Shown: piece after piece, positions 46,401 to 55,249 of the stretch
How positions within the stretch are numbered: position 1 is the first letter of the stretch
Layout: each line of letters starts with the position of its first letter
DNA from: Symbiodinium natans
Taxonomy: Eukaryota; Sar; Dinophyceae; Suessiales; Symbiodiniaceae
Assembly: GCA_905221605.1 (NCBI GenBank)
Contig: CAJNDS010000524.1
Location: 558,001-622,000, forward strand
Reading direction: 5' to 3'
Length of the DNA: 64,000 nt
Position numbers and translations under genes: made by a program
Notes under the pieces: model-generated
The model's database searches: none
What the model saw: the letters and a program-made list of their open reading frames with translations, nothing else
Told to the model about the DNA's origin: nothing

Positions 46401-49299
46401 GAGATATAAGGTTTCTTCTGCGCCGGAGGAATATGGAGAAGTGTAGCATCCGCGCTAGCTTTCATGGCGCAATTCAGCGAATCAAGGCTGGGGCAATTCA
46501 TTTTGGAGGAAGAAGGTGGTTGAGCGAGCATAGCACGAATGTCATCGTTGAAATCAACCAACTGCTGCTTCGTAGGGGTTCGGTAACGAACAGCTGGGGG
46601 GGCAGGGCAAAAGGGCTTCGCCTTCAGCTTGAACTGGACCTCAGCCAAAAGCAGCTTATGGTCTGTGTCAACCGCATGAATGTAAGTAGAGGAAATGTTC
46701 TTGATTGCGTTTCTCCATTTGTGGTTAACTAGAATGAAATCCATTTGCGCGTATTTATGCAATTGCCACGGCGGTTCCCATTTCTTAACGCCTACCGCTC
46801 TGTAGGTTACGAGTTGCTCTTGTGGCTTCTGGAAGAAAGTGTTCGAAACAACCATGTTTCGCGACAGACAGAAATCCACCAATCTGCTGCGGTTGTTCAC
46901 CTGCGCTGGCGAGAGGGAGTCTAGATCGGCCCAGGATGCTCCTAGTGTATGTGGCCCAATAGCCGTGCTTTCATGTGGTAAGGCTTTGATCAGTCTAGCA
47001 TTGAAATCACCTAAAACTAGGCGGGGTGAGAAAGCATAGTGTTCATCCATTAGGGACTCAAGCTCCACGTAATGACGATCTGCTGCTGTGTGATCTACGT
47101 GACATGCCTGAGGCACATATGTCGAAACAATGTCTAGGCAACCGGCATGCATATGAAGTGTCATCATGATATTCCTGGCGCTGACCTGTTTTATATCTTT
47201 CACATATTTTTGCAACTTCTTTCGATACACAATTCCGACACCTAAGTGTTCAATTGCAGCACGGAATGTTCTGTTGTGTTCAGGAGTTCTGGAGGCTCTG
47301 CCAGAGCGTTTCAACTCCTCTGCTTTATTACGATTGTCGTCACTAACACCGCTTGACCAAATCATGACGAAGTCATCGTGAATCTCCTTAGAGTTGCTAT
47401 TGATTTTTGTTTCTTGAAGACACAATATGTCAATGTTGTGTTTTGTCATCAGGTGAATCACTCTTTCGCGTTTAGAAATAGATGAGAGACCGCGACAGTT
47501 GAGAGAGGCAACGCGAAGGTCGATTGGATATCTCCCTAAAAGTACCGTATCTTGGTACTCAGAACTTTCACTACCAACAAGCGCGGATACTTCAGACATA
47601 GGAGGAAGTGTTTCAGTTTCGCACTCACTGTTACGACGAGCGGGTAAGAGGTGTGTTGCGTTCGTCGGATCTTGGGCAATGAAAGCAGGCAACTGGCGTG
47701 CCAAGCCGATGGCCTGCGACCTGATACGTCGGAAGAGTTGTCTCTGAAATCTTTTCTTGCACGCTCTGTTCGCTCTTCTTGTTATTCTGGCATTCTCACT
47801 TCTGCATTTTCTGTGATTGGTGATATTTCTTTCATTTTGTGTGCTGTCTCGTAGCGGTTTACAACTCTCTTTCATACTAGAACATGTCTGTGAAAGGTGG
47901 GGGGGGTTCGGAGCATGTTTGTTACCGCTGTCTTTGACAGGAGTCAAAGCGCGGCTTTCCCGCATCGCCACGGGGCGGCCTGCAAACGCTGTACGTTGAT
48001 GTTCGTAATATTCCTCATGAGCCTGCGTATGCAAAGATAGGTTATGAAAACTCAGTTTCGCCGAACATCGTCGGTGAGAATACCCAGAGATTACCTCGAG
48101 AGGCCCGAAGGCCTTGCGGTCAGGACCGCGACGTCTGTCCAGCTTGTCTGAACATACTGAATGAGAGTACCCAGATATTACCTCGAGAGGCCCGCAGGCC
48201 TTGCGGCAATGACCGCGTTGTGAAGTCAGGCTCTGGCATAGCGCAGGGTTGGGACTGAACCATTTTGGACGACGTGGCTTTGAGCGCCCTGAGCTTTGAA
48301 AAGTCATTGATGAAGGACAAGACAATAGACAATTCAAAGGTCCAGAGAGCGGACAGCGAAGCCATTGACACAAGAGCACTTACACCCACACTCGTCCATG
48401 TGCTGTTCCCTACCTTCTAGAGTACTAGGCAAACGCGCCGGACAGGTCCCAGTCGCTGCTTCTCGCTCAGACTGGCAACCCGCTCGACGTACTGTGTCAG
48501 GTGGGGTCCTGCAACTGCGTTGTACTTAGCAAGCTTTTGACCAAGCAAAAGGCGCATCTCCTTTGCAAAGCTTCATGACCTCACAGTGGGCTCTTTTGGA
48601 GTCAAAGGTTGCCAGTGGAACTGGGATGCCGATCTCGGAGTAAACTTGTTAAAGTAAAAACGCCCGAATTTGCTTGCTAAGCCCAGCCAAATCTGATATC
48701 TCATTGGATGACGAGTTGCCAAGAAGATGTTCTCACTGCTCTCAAAGATTTCCTGGGATAGGCAGGTCGCACTGTGGGAAAAGGTGTGCAGCCAGTGATG
48801 TCCGTCCAAGCTGCGCAAATGGTGATCAAGTTTGGGTGGTCCAGCGTCTTCATAATTTCCTTTGCAGGTTGGCTCCCGAATGCGCCAGGACATATCCGGG
48901 TTGCAAACCTGTGCAAGGCTGAGGCACTGGCCATCTCTAAACGAAGCGCTGTCACGAACATGCGCTGCGCCTGACAGCTTGAACAACCCATGGTGCACCG
49001 CACAGTGGCACAGAAGCTTGTACATAGCGATGTGCTGCGGTCCTTCTTCTCCATGCTCTTGACCTGAGACAAGACATACAGTCAGAGGCAGCGCTAAGAA
49101 TCGCAGCGCCCGTGCTGCTACCACCTTAGAGGTGTGCGGCGCGCTCCACTCCGTTGGCTGTAATGATCGCAGCACCTAGGCTGCCAGGAGCTCGGGACAA
49201 GCTGACGCCGAAAGCCCCGCGGAGGGACATGAAACGGGCTGAGCAGCTAAATTAAACCCGGCGGCTCACGGTGCCAAACTGACCCGCTCCAACCTTGTC
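42763..49299 (-). CDS. Protein kinase gene 3 (CDPK-like), interrupted by LINE 2
   Basis: Kinase subdomains I to VIII assemble in phase from small exons: 49263-49299 (VGAGQFGTV, Gly loop), 49138-49175, 49039-49063 (AVKSMEKKD, the ATP lysine), 48936-48970, 48815-48859 (EIMKTLDHPNLITIC), 48720-48752 (EIFESSENIFL), 48556-48579 (VMKLCKGD), 44145-44237 (AAFVMRDLLRAVAYMHNSQ), the 10-nt exon 44032-44041, 43859-43910 (HRDLKGENCLM), 43735-43772 (KICDFGLL), from 42830 (SVSHIAPEIL). The catalytic triad Lys, HRD and DFG and an APE are present. LINE 2 fills the 4.3-kb intron between 48556 and 44237. Exons for subdomains IX-XI were not found downstream, so substrate class and EF-hands are unknown. CDPK-like is inferred from exon similarity to gene 1. 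Confidence 0.8.
43350..43408. repeat. (TTC)n microsatellite
   Basis: About twenty TTC triplets inside the large intron of kinase gene 3 between the DFG and APE exons. Confidence 0.95.
44032..44041 (-). other. Ten-nucleotide microexon encoding VCH and part of the HRD Arg
   Basis: Between the exon ending YMHNSQ (44145) and the exon starting with the Asp of the HRD motif (43910), the kinase consensus needs about four residues ending His-Arg. The only matching sequence found is GTCTGTCACC, preceded by CAG and followed by GAGACC. It joins in phase on both sides to give VCHRD. A GA donor with the same hexamer GAGACC is used at 29110 in kinase gene 2. Inferred by fit; needs a transcript. Confidence 0.6.
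44254..44265. repeat. LINE 2 target-site duplication, 3' copy
   Basis: GGACAAGACAAT (sense strand ATTGTCTTGTCC), identical to 48315-48326. It follows the sense-strand end GGAAAA of LINE 2. Confidence 0.75.
44392..44434 (-). repeat. LINE 2 UNCG-hairpin motif, 3' UTR copy
   Basis: Five nt after the stop codon, the sense strand holds AGGC-TTCG-GCCT (44421-44432), a stem capped by C(UUCG)G, followed by sequence that matches the two 5' copies (GGTAAT, GGGTAT, TCTC). Such stable 3' hairpins are recognised by the reverse transcriptase in stringent LINEs (family knowledge); the role here is inference. Confidence 0.75.
44441..48307 (-). CDS. LINE 2 polyprotein: endonuclease and reverse transcriptase
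   Basis: A single uninterrupted ORF. The frame is open up to 48379, but the start Met at 48307 is the first inside the element, 7 nt from its 5' end, so I place the start there (1288 residues). An unrecognised basic N-terminal region of about 260 residues contains a 29-residue tandem duplication (GPLEVISGYSH twice). An APE-like endonuclease follows (LRVASLNCRGL, LCLQETKI, LGDFNARL, DFILVNHKW, TDHKLLLAEV). Then comes the reverse transcriptase (NKSPGDDGIQGELY, LANYRPISLL, LDWEKAFDKV, GIRQGCPLSPYLF, VLYADDTLIFG), and a C-terminal region with RRILGKPP, GHVLRAS and GRPRMDW motifs, as in RTE/Jockey-like LINE tails. Confidence 0.92.
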   Translation of the reverse strand: MTFQSSGRSKPRRPKWFSPNPALCQSLTSQRGHCRKACGPLEVISGYSHSVCSDKLDRRRGPDRKAFGPLEVISGYSHRRCSAKLSFHNLSLHTQAHEEYYEHQRTAFAGRPVAMRESRALTPVKDSGNKHAPNPPHLSQTCSSMKESCKPLRDSTQNERNITNHRKCRSENARITRRANRACKKRFQRQLFRRIRSQAIGLARQLPAFIAQDPTNATHLLPARRNSECETETLPPMSEVSALVGSESSEYQDTVLLGRYPIDLRVASLNCRGLSSISKRERVIHLMTKHNIDILCLQETKINSNSKEIHDDFVMIWSSGVSDDNRNKAEELKRSGRASRTPEHNRTFRAAIEHLGVGIVYRKKLQKYVKDIKQVSARNIMMTLHMHAGCLDIVSTYVPQACHVDHTAADRHYVELESLMDEHYAFSPRLVLGDFNARLIKALPHESTAIGPHTLGASWADLDSLSPAQVNNRSRLVDFCLSRNMVVSNTFFQKPQEQLVTYRAVGVKKWEPPWQLHKYAQMDFILVNHKWRNAIKNISSTYIHAVDTDHKLLLAEVQFKLKAKPFCPAPPAVRYRTPTKQQLVDFNDDIRAMLAQPPSSSKMNCPSLDSLNCAMKASADATLLHIPPAQKKPYISQSTWQLLEAKWDAIELGDDDLADTLSKQIKDCVRKDREDHLLAQLEEVTAQGYKWEGLKRLRSKFTPAFTKFKDSDGKHVAVQDYPHKCADYLQRTQWKKPVNTSEQVPRLNSPLQNGSYVIYDSPFTAAELKVVLSRIKRNKSPGDDGIQGELYKWLDDQNRTLLLEAANKCLEQGCLQEKFMRAIVVSIYKKGDSSLLANYRPISLLCSCYKIVAALVKERLDAGLDGWLMQTQYGFRKGKSTSQAIFVARRLQDIAEKTKRSSTLILLDWEKAFDKVSQEKLIETLQRLRVPSRILNLICSFYDNPLFKVKVGTAESTWRPQEAGIRQGCPLSPYLFVLLMGALFSDIKTELCTKRQQEPIDGIGFAEVLYADDTLIFGANTHCINVLLHAIERHSDYYGLKLNYDKCVNLTANQRISSVRFSPTGPAQGRLVPRKHAAVYLGSLLTDSFDNKAEVLNRLGDCIATANRLKLFWQKAKTSITWKIQVFHAIVRSKLLYGLECIQLTQSEISRLNGFQNKSLRRILGKPPTFIDRQATNQRMYDEIRDVHGCNFEHFGDTWKKAKMRLFGHVLRASSADPMNQVCLDVDNLRPRQVHGRRSGRPRMDWVVESYKDAFEAIHGAGADFDVHNTEHLRQVKAQALSRSPPFT
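48076..48118 (-). repeat. LINE 2 UNCG-hairpin motif, 5' copy 2
   Basis: Sense-strand hairpin AGGCC-TTCG-GGCCT (48101-48114), followed by CTCGAGGTAAT, CTGGGTATTCTC. It lies within the N-terminal coding region, and its codons specify GPLEVISGYSH. Three differences over 43 nt from the copy 87 nt upstream. Confidence 0.8.
48163..48205 (-). repeat. LINE 2 UNCG-hairpin motif, 5' copy 1
   Basis: Sense-strand hairpin AGGCC-TGCG-GGCCT (48188-48201): the loop changes from UUCG to UGCG, which still fits the UNCG tetraloop class. It is followed by the same CTCGAGGTAAT, CTGGGTACTCTC block. It is about 110 nt from the element's 5' end. Confidence 0.8.
48315..48326. repeat. LINE 2 target-site duplication, 5' copy
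   Basis: GGACAAGACAAT, the partner of 44254-44265. It marks the 5' insertion boundary. Confidence 0.75.
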
Positions 49300-49389
49300 C
49301 TTCCGCAGAATGACAAGTCGGTGCGCTTGGTAGTAACGTCAAGGGCCCAGCCCGGTCCTTGACTGTATAGAAAGCCTGGCCGGGTGCAG

Positions 49390-49757
49390 TTCGGGGCCAC
49401 TGCGATTCGAAGGTGAATGCAGAATATCAGAAAGCAGCACGCAAGATTTCGGTGGACCTCGAAGTCGCCAGGGTTCTCTATGACAGCACAGAGCGCATTC
49501 GTCAGCACTTTCGCGCTGCTCTGCAAAAAGAAATCCGGCCTGACAGGATCTGTCGCAAGTTGTGGCCAGCAGTGACTTTGCTTGGATGAGGGGTCGTACC
49601 TAGCCCATGCAGACTCCTTCGAAGTCGTGGATCTAGGCTCGTCTTCTTGCTTGAGCTCTTTGTCGCTGTTCTTTTTGTCAACCTGATCTTCGAATGCCTC
49701 CCAAGGACTCCGACAAAGTGTGCTCATGGTTGACAACATTTGTGCCTCATGGTTCAA
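49390..49757 (-). CDS. Candidate exon(s) upstream of kinase gene 3
   Basis: A minus-strand frame with protein-like composition: WEAFEDQVDKKNSDKELKQ, STTSKESAWARYDPSS and LTNALCAVIENPGDFEVHRN. It lies just upstream of the Gly-loop exon on the same strand and could be the variable N-terminal region of the kinase or a neighbour. No domain recognised. Confidence 0.4.
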
Positions 49758-49799
49758 GTCGGTCAGGATAGGCTGGGCATTCGCGAACTGAATCTCGCG

Positions 49800-51500
49800 T
49801 ATGGCCTCCAGGGATGAACTGCACCAGAGCCGACAACCTACATTGGCACCACTTACATGCCATCACATCAACTGAGAACCGTCTGATGCCTCGTCACTGT
49901 TCTGTTTAACAGTTTCAGGATTCTCGGCATTGTCTTTCAGATCCTCCACATCAGCTCTGCTCTGTCAGGTGTGGTCTTGTGTTGCGTGCCCTTCGTGCAC
50001 TCGCCTCTTGTGCCTTGCACTTGAGCTCCAGCTCTTCAGCTGCGCAGCTGCAACTGACACCCATCAACAAGCCTCGTGGAACAAGAAGGGCACTCACAAG
50101 GGAAACCTCAAGACATTGCATAGCCGGCCTGCAAGCAAAGCCTGCGATGGCAGTTCGGCATGCAGACATGCAGAGAATCCAGAATCTATCTCGTTTCGTG
50201 GGGCTTGCATGTTGTGGGAGCGACTAGATGGCTCTCTTTCCCATTGAGTCCACTGCCATGAGCTAAGCTGCATCTTGCAAGGTGTTTCTGCAGCGGAGAG
50301 CCAAAATGGGCCAACGTCGCAACGGCATCCCGCAGGCCGTCCCATGGGCATGTAAGGCAGCCCTGCACACACTACATGCCCTGCACCGGGACATAGATTC
50401 CGTCAGGGGCCACAACACATAACAGCACACCAGGAGTCCAGCCACAGTGCAGTCATAGCCTTTACATGGACAGGCTTGCACTGTGGAGATGCCGATCGGT
50501 CCATTGCGAATCCTGGCCTGGCTGCTGCGCATCCACGTACAGCACCTCGAGAAGGCTGCGGCTATGAAGTCTTCGGGAACAAGCAGGCACTGAAGAGAAA
50601 CCGAAGTCTCGCCCCGTGAGCCTATGGATGTTGTGAGCCCTACGTGGCCAGAAATGCTGGCCTTTGCAGGATCTGCGCCGACATTCCACCGAGGATCAGT
50701 GTACTTTGTGCCCTCCTTGTTGCCTTGGGGATGAAGTCTTAGGGGTTTGCAAGTGATGTGCCCAATGGCACGCAGAGTACGCTCTGAGCTACATAAGGTC
50801 TTGGCACTTTTCGATGATTGTCTGGACACTCGACACGCAGTTCTCCCGATTTCCCTGGTCGGAGGTCGGGGGGCATTTCATCCATGGGCCATCTGCACTG
50901 CCTTGCGCAAAATCTCTGCCTGGCGTCCAGCATGACTGGGCAGTAGGGGCGGCTGAATGTTGGCCTGCTTCACCTGCAAGCCGGCTCTTTGTCTCAAGCT
51001 TGAAAGCCTAAAAACATCCTAGAAATGTCCCGTTTAAACGCCTCATTCAAACATCCATAACTGAACTTCCAACCTTCTCCACGAGGTCGTTCGGCTGGGA
51101 ACGGAGCCGCTCAATTGCCTTCCTGCCCGCGGTGGACAGAACGACCTCGGTATGCGTCAAGTGGACTGAGCAGACTTATACAACCTTATACATCTCTCGC
51201 ACATACCAGCAGCCCATGTGCCCCCCACAGTGCCATCATCCACCTGAGACAGCTTCAGCAATGACCACGTCTGGCAAGCCCGGCAATGCTCAGCGACGAA
51301 ACGCACGTGCTCGCAGCAACATGGCGGTTTGTCTTAAACGTCTTAGCACTGGGCCACTTCCCAGCAGCATTCAGCAGGCTTCCGCTGCTGGGAGAGGCCC
51401 CACAGCACCTACCCAAAAAGAAACGCAGCCTGGATGTATGGGTCCAATACTGAATCTTGACAGTTCAGCCTGCGAGACGGCCACTGGTAGGGCACTCGAC
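49800..51500 (-). other. Unassigned stretch with a candidate exon at about 50540-50770
   Basis: The best coding-like piece is on the minus strand (KPLRLHPQGNKEGTKYTDPR, WNVGADPAKASISGHVGL, SLQCLLVPEDFIAAAF). It does not match a family I know. The rest shows no supportable gene. Confidence 0.35.
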
Positions 51501-51640
51501 GTCGAATGGTCGAGGTAGCCTCGGACAAAAGATCATGCTAGTGTGTCATGATCTGTGCCGTGCCAAGCATCACGACTGCGGTTGCCCATCATGTCCAAAT
51601 GCATGCGAACATACAAAATGACATGAAAGTGAAAGACAAC

Positions 51641-51740
51641 AACCACCACCACTACGAGTACTATCGTACTAGTACCAGTACTATAGTACTCTAGTACAAG
51701 TATTCTAGTAGTATAGTCTACTACTACTACTACTGTACGA
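51641..51740. repeat. Degenerate ACT/AGT trinucleotide repeats
   Basis: CCACCACTACGAGTACTATCG-like interruptions and a terminal (TAC)n. The segment contains several short inverted ACTAGT/ACTAGTA motifs, so it could fold. Confidence 0.7.
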
Positions 51741-52200
51741 CCCAACCCCCCCCCCCGCGACAAGACATGGATGCACAGGGAACATGGACATAATCATCTC
51801 TCGAAGAGGAAAAATGCTGGGATTTGCTGCATTTTTGGCGTCGAAACATCGTCCCGGAACGCGAATGCTGGTACTTATTATCGCCCCCCCCCCCCCCACC
51901 CGACCCCCCACCCCAAGACATGGATGCACAGGGAACAAGCAACGGCGTTTACGGCAACACAGCCAAAAAATCACAGAGAATCGCAAAAAAAAGTTGACAT
52001 GGGAACCCTCAATTTGAAACATGTTTTTTGTACATTTCCAGAAAAACTGTAAAGGATGAAGAAAAAAGCAAACAATCAGACGCGAATTAGTATTCACAGC
52101 ACTTCTGCATAAAACATTTAGAAAAAAAAACACTAAAAAAGACTATGTTTTCCTACCGCGAGTACTCAATCAAGTTTTCGACCCTCAACAACTCGAGTAA
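51741..52200. other. Non-coding segment with a 35-bp inexact duplication
   Basis: CAAGACATGGATGCACAGGG occurs at about 51761-51780 and again (AAGACATGGATGCACAGGGAA) near 51916, both preceded by C-rich runs. No gene seen; A-rich toward 52140. Confidence 0.6.
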
Positions 52201-52261
52201 AACGCGTGTTTGGCAAAAAAAATGTGCGAAAAAATAGACTTTTCCCGTCGCACTGGAAGGG

Positions 52262-52329
52262 GTGAAGAGCTGCTGCTGCTACTACTACTACGACGACGAC
52301 GACGACGACAACGACGACGACTGCTGCTG

Positions 52330-52423
<94 letters not shown>

Positions 52424-52440
52424 GACGACTACAACGACCT
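52262..52440. repeat. (TAC)n/(GAC)n trinucleotide array
   Basis: TGC, TAC and GAC triplets, then more than 25 uninterrupted CTA/TAC repeats. It is open in most frames (Leu, Tyr/Asp, Val or Ser tracts) because of the repeat, not because it codes. Confidence 0.95.
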
Positions 52441-52993
52441 CTGAATCTGTGTGCACGAAGTGAGCAGAGTTTGCATGTCATCATGGCATTTCAAATCACA
52501 GATCCCGGCTTTCGCCGTTGGCCTTAAGCAGTCGCAGCTGGCACTCTGTGGGTAACATGTTCAGCTTCTGGGCATGGAGGCTTCTGACTGTCTTTGCGCA
52601 CTTTCCCAAAGCAGCTTCTCAGTGGACTTTTGCAACAAATCGTCCGCAAATGCTCACGCTCCTATCTTTCGGAGCTGTTGCAGTTGGGAGAAGGCAGGCG
52701 AGTGAAAAGATAAAGTTGGCTGCTACGCAACGAAGTCCAGCCGGTCCTGTCCTCGGATTCTAGTGGCTGTTCTACGACCTGGAAGTCAAGGTGGGCGCAT
52801 AGCGTCAGCCAAGCAACTCACATCATTGCGCAGTTGTCGCCCCGTTCCAACTTCTTCTTGCGTGCCTCAGGAGCCAAAGGAAGTGAGCTTTAACCGCTGA
52901 GCGCTGCAACGGGCAGACCTCAATCTGGCTTTTCAAAGTGCTGGTCGCCCAGTAAGACGTCCTCAGCAGGGCAACCGAAACATCACCCCATGG

Positions 52994-53290
52994 TCAGCAG
53001 TGTTGAACTCCGAGGCTGCCAGAAACAAAACATCTGAGGAATCTGAGTGCTAACTGGATGGGCCACGCGCTCTGTGGGCCAAGTGTCTCGTCGATGCACT
53101 CTTCAAGTAGCTTGTCAAAGAGTTCCTGCACTCTGGAGCAGCGAAACAATCCGACTGCCTGAAGTGCTCGGCTATGAGACTCTCCGCTCGAGGCCAAGCG
53201 TCTCGCACCCCTGCATAGTCAGTGACAGATATCTGTCGGAACACCTTCTCCGACTCTATCCTCGGGGACGAACATTCTGAGTGCACAAGT
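52994..53290 (-). CDS. Candidate exons, unidentified
   Basis: Two overlapping frames contribute coding-like pieces on the minus strand: SEKVFRQISVTDYAGVRDAW, AESLIAEHF and GLFRCSRVQELFDKLLEECI. An intron between them, close to 53160, would be needed. No family recognised. Confidence 0.4.
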
Positions 53291-53563
53291 TTACCATCAG
53301 AGTCTCAAAAAAAACCACGTAGTAAGAATATCTCAAGCAAGCCACTTCTGATCGAAACAGAAATCCAGCCTGGTCGAACACGGCTTCTCAGATCCGAAGT
53401 GCTGAGAAAGAGTCAAACAGAGCCACTTCAGCTGCTCAAAAGCATGCTTAAGCAAAGGGTCGCGTTGGCGATATTTGCCTGCAACGAGTCGGCTTGAAAG
53501 ACTTGGGCATGGGATTGTCAGCTGGTCTCCGGCTGCTGGCCCCGGTAATCACACGATGGAGGC

Positions 53564-55249
53564 TCATGCACGAGCGCACGGGTGCAGGGCGTCCTTGATG
53601 TCATCTGCATGTTGATGTGAATCCATTTTGTTCGCAACAAGGCGCAGCGGAAAACCTTGCATGATCAAAAGTCCCACATGCCATCGCCAAAGCCTTTCTT
53701 CAGAGATTCGCAAAACACTTTCTACCGCATGATCAAGCCTTGGCCAGGGTTGCTCTCGAGAAGAGGATGGGCCTTGGCTTCCCAGATCCCGCCCTTTGCT
53801 GGGTGGTGTGCACACCTCTTCTGCTTTCGGATCTGGTCCAAGTGTTTTTCCCTAAGCCTCAAGCAGCGATGTACTCCTTGGCCGCCTCCAATGAAGAGGA
53901 TGAGGTCGCATCGAAGAGAACGATAAAGCCTAAGCAGGGAAGGAACCACAAATTGCGACACTCTGAGTCTAAGGCACTGTGCTGGTGTCAGCCGCGTGGC
54001 CCATGCGACTTTTGGCCAGCATAGAGGGCTCCTTCGCGTCCGCCTGAACCAGCTGTCAGGAACAGAGTCTTAGCATTGCTGTAGCAAGACTTGGTACCTT
54101 GACATACATCCATGAGACACTGTGCAGCCTCAAAGTCGTGCATCGGGTGCCTTGCCCAGGCACGTCTGAAGTTCACGCACGGCTTAGGAGCTGACTATTC
54201 GAGGCAGATGCTCTGCAGCTGAGCTACTTGTAGGAAGACATCATGCCTTCACCGCGCCCCGTCGCTTTGCAGAACCTTGGATCATCGTGGGGTCATGTTG
54301 CGCATGGGGTTTTGTCACGATTTGTCACGCTACGCCGCTACGTCCACGTGACCACTTTGAGAACTTAAGAGCCTGTAAGAGCCTGTGGTCATCTGCAATT
54401 TGTGGACAGGGAGAGAGACCCCTGAACGATGGCCATGAAGGCTGCAGATTGGTCTCCCAAGCAACTTTTTGTACTCCTGGGCTGAAAACTGGCCAGCGTC
54501 GTCCTGTGTCCCAGAGCTCTAATGGAAGAGGTCCCTCAACCAAGCTGGAGATGATTCGCTGGGGAACTGCGGCACAACATGTGATGGCACTGATGGCACC
54601 ATCCTGCAGAACACAGTCCGTCACTTCTACCAGCGTTGTGAAGTGATCACCTTGATGACACCGCAGATGCGGAATCTTAAGGGGCCACAGCGCAAACTCA
54701 CAAAGGCGCCAGTGTCAGCACAAGCCTTCGTGGAGGGGGTTCGGGAGAAGCACCGACCTGTAGTAAGTGGTCCTTATGCGTGAGCAACACCCAGCCACAG
54801 CTCGGCCACAGCTCGGCATGCACCGTGACGTGTGAACAGGTTCCAATGCAGTAAAGCATCGTCTTCTTGGTTGGGGGTGTTACCTTAGAGCTGTGTCAGA
54901 CTGCCAGGCATTGTTCGGCATTTCTGAGGTTCAGACGTCTCGACATGAACTGTGCAAGGCAAGTCTCTGAAGGGACGTGGTTGTTGACCCAAGAGTTGAT
55001 CAGGCCTTGGGGGGGGTCATAAGCTGCCCCAGCGACTTCTGCGAATCGGCAGGTTCGGTGGGTCCGGTGGGGTTTTCAATTTGACCCGCAGTTCTGGTGG
55101 CTGCGCAATAATTAAGCTGCGATTTGCGCGATTCATAGCCTGCCGCAGGCAGGTGGGGTGCTGAGGCCCGGGCAAGTCTTGCCGCTTCCGGGTGGGCCGA
55201 GCACGGCAATATGCAGAACAGGTATCACACTCTCACAGACTTCGGCCAT
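53564..55249 (-). CDS. Small GTPase (Ras/Arf-like superfamily), partial exon set
   Basis: Minus-strand exons supply GTPase signatures in the right order. 55174-55249 starts MAEVCESVIPVLHIAVLG and ends in the P-loop GPPGSGKT (G1, phosphate binding), with a GC donor after it. 53868-53929 gives strand 4 (FIVLFDATSSSSLEAAKEYI) between AG|G and a GC donor. A last exon ends at 53564 with PLRLVANKMDSHQHADD, the G4 NKxD guanine-specificity motif. G2 and G3 should lie in 54000-55170; a GGREGALYAGQKSHG piece at about 54010-54050 may belong but is uncertain. I cannot assign Rab, Arl or another subfamily. The ATG at 55249 is a reasonable but unproven start. Confidence 0.6.

Larger units (their letters stand above)
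44266..48314 (-). mobile_element. LINE 2: non-LTR retrotransposon inside a kinase intron
   Basis: A 4.05-kb element bounded by a 12-bp direct duplication (44254-44265 and 48315-48326). In the sense strand it starts TTCATCA directly before an ATG, carries one long ORF with endonuclease and reverse transcriptase, a 3' UTR of about 175 nt with a conserved hairpin, and ends in a short A-run (GGAAAA). The defined boundaries, intact ORF and perfect duplication suggest a recent, full-length insertion. It is co-oriented with kinase gene 3 and sits 16 nt upstream of the 3' splice site of the exon starting at 44237. The duplicated 12 bp are pyrimidine-rich in the sense strand. Confidence 0.88.

Noticed and set aside
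44441-48379. Start of the LINE 2 ORF at 48379
   Set aside because: The first 24 codons lie outside the element as defined by the target-site duplication; the Met at 48307 is the first inside it.
54187-54250. tRNA gene on the minus strand
   Set aside because: A TAGCTCAGCTG A-box and a D-stem are present, but no anticodon stem pairs and no B-box follows.
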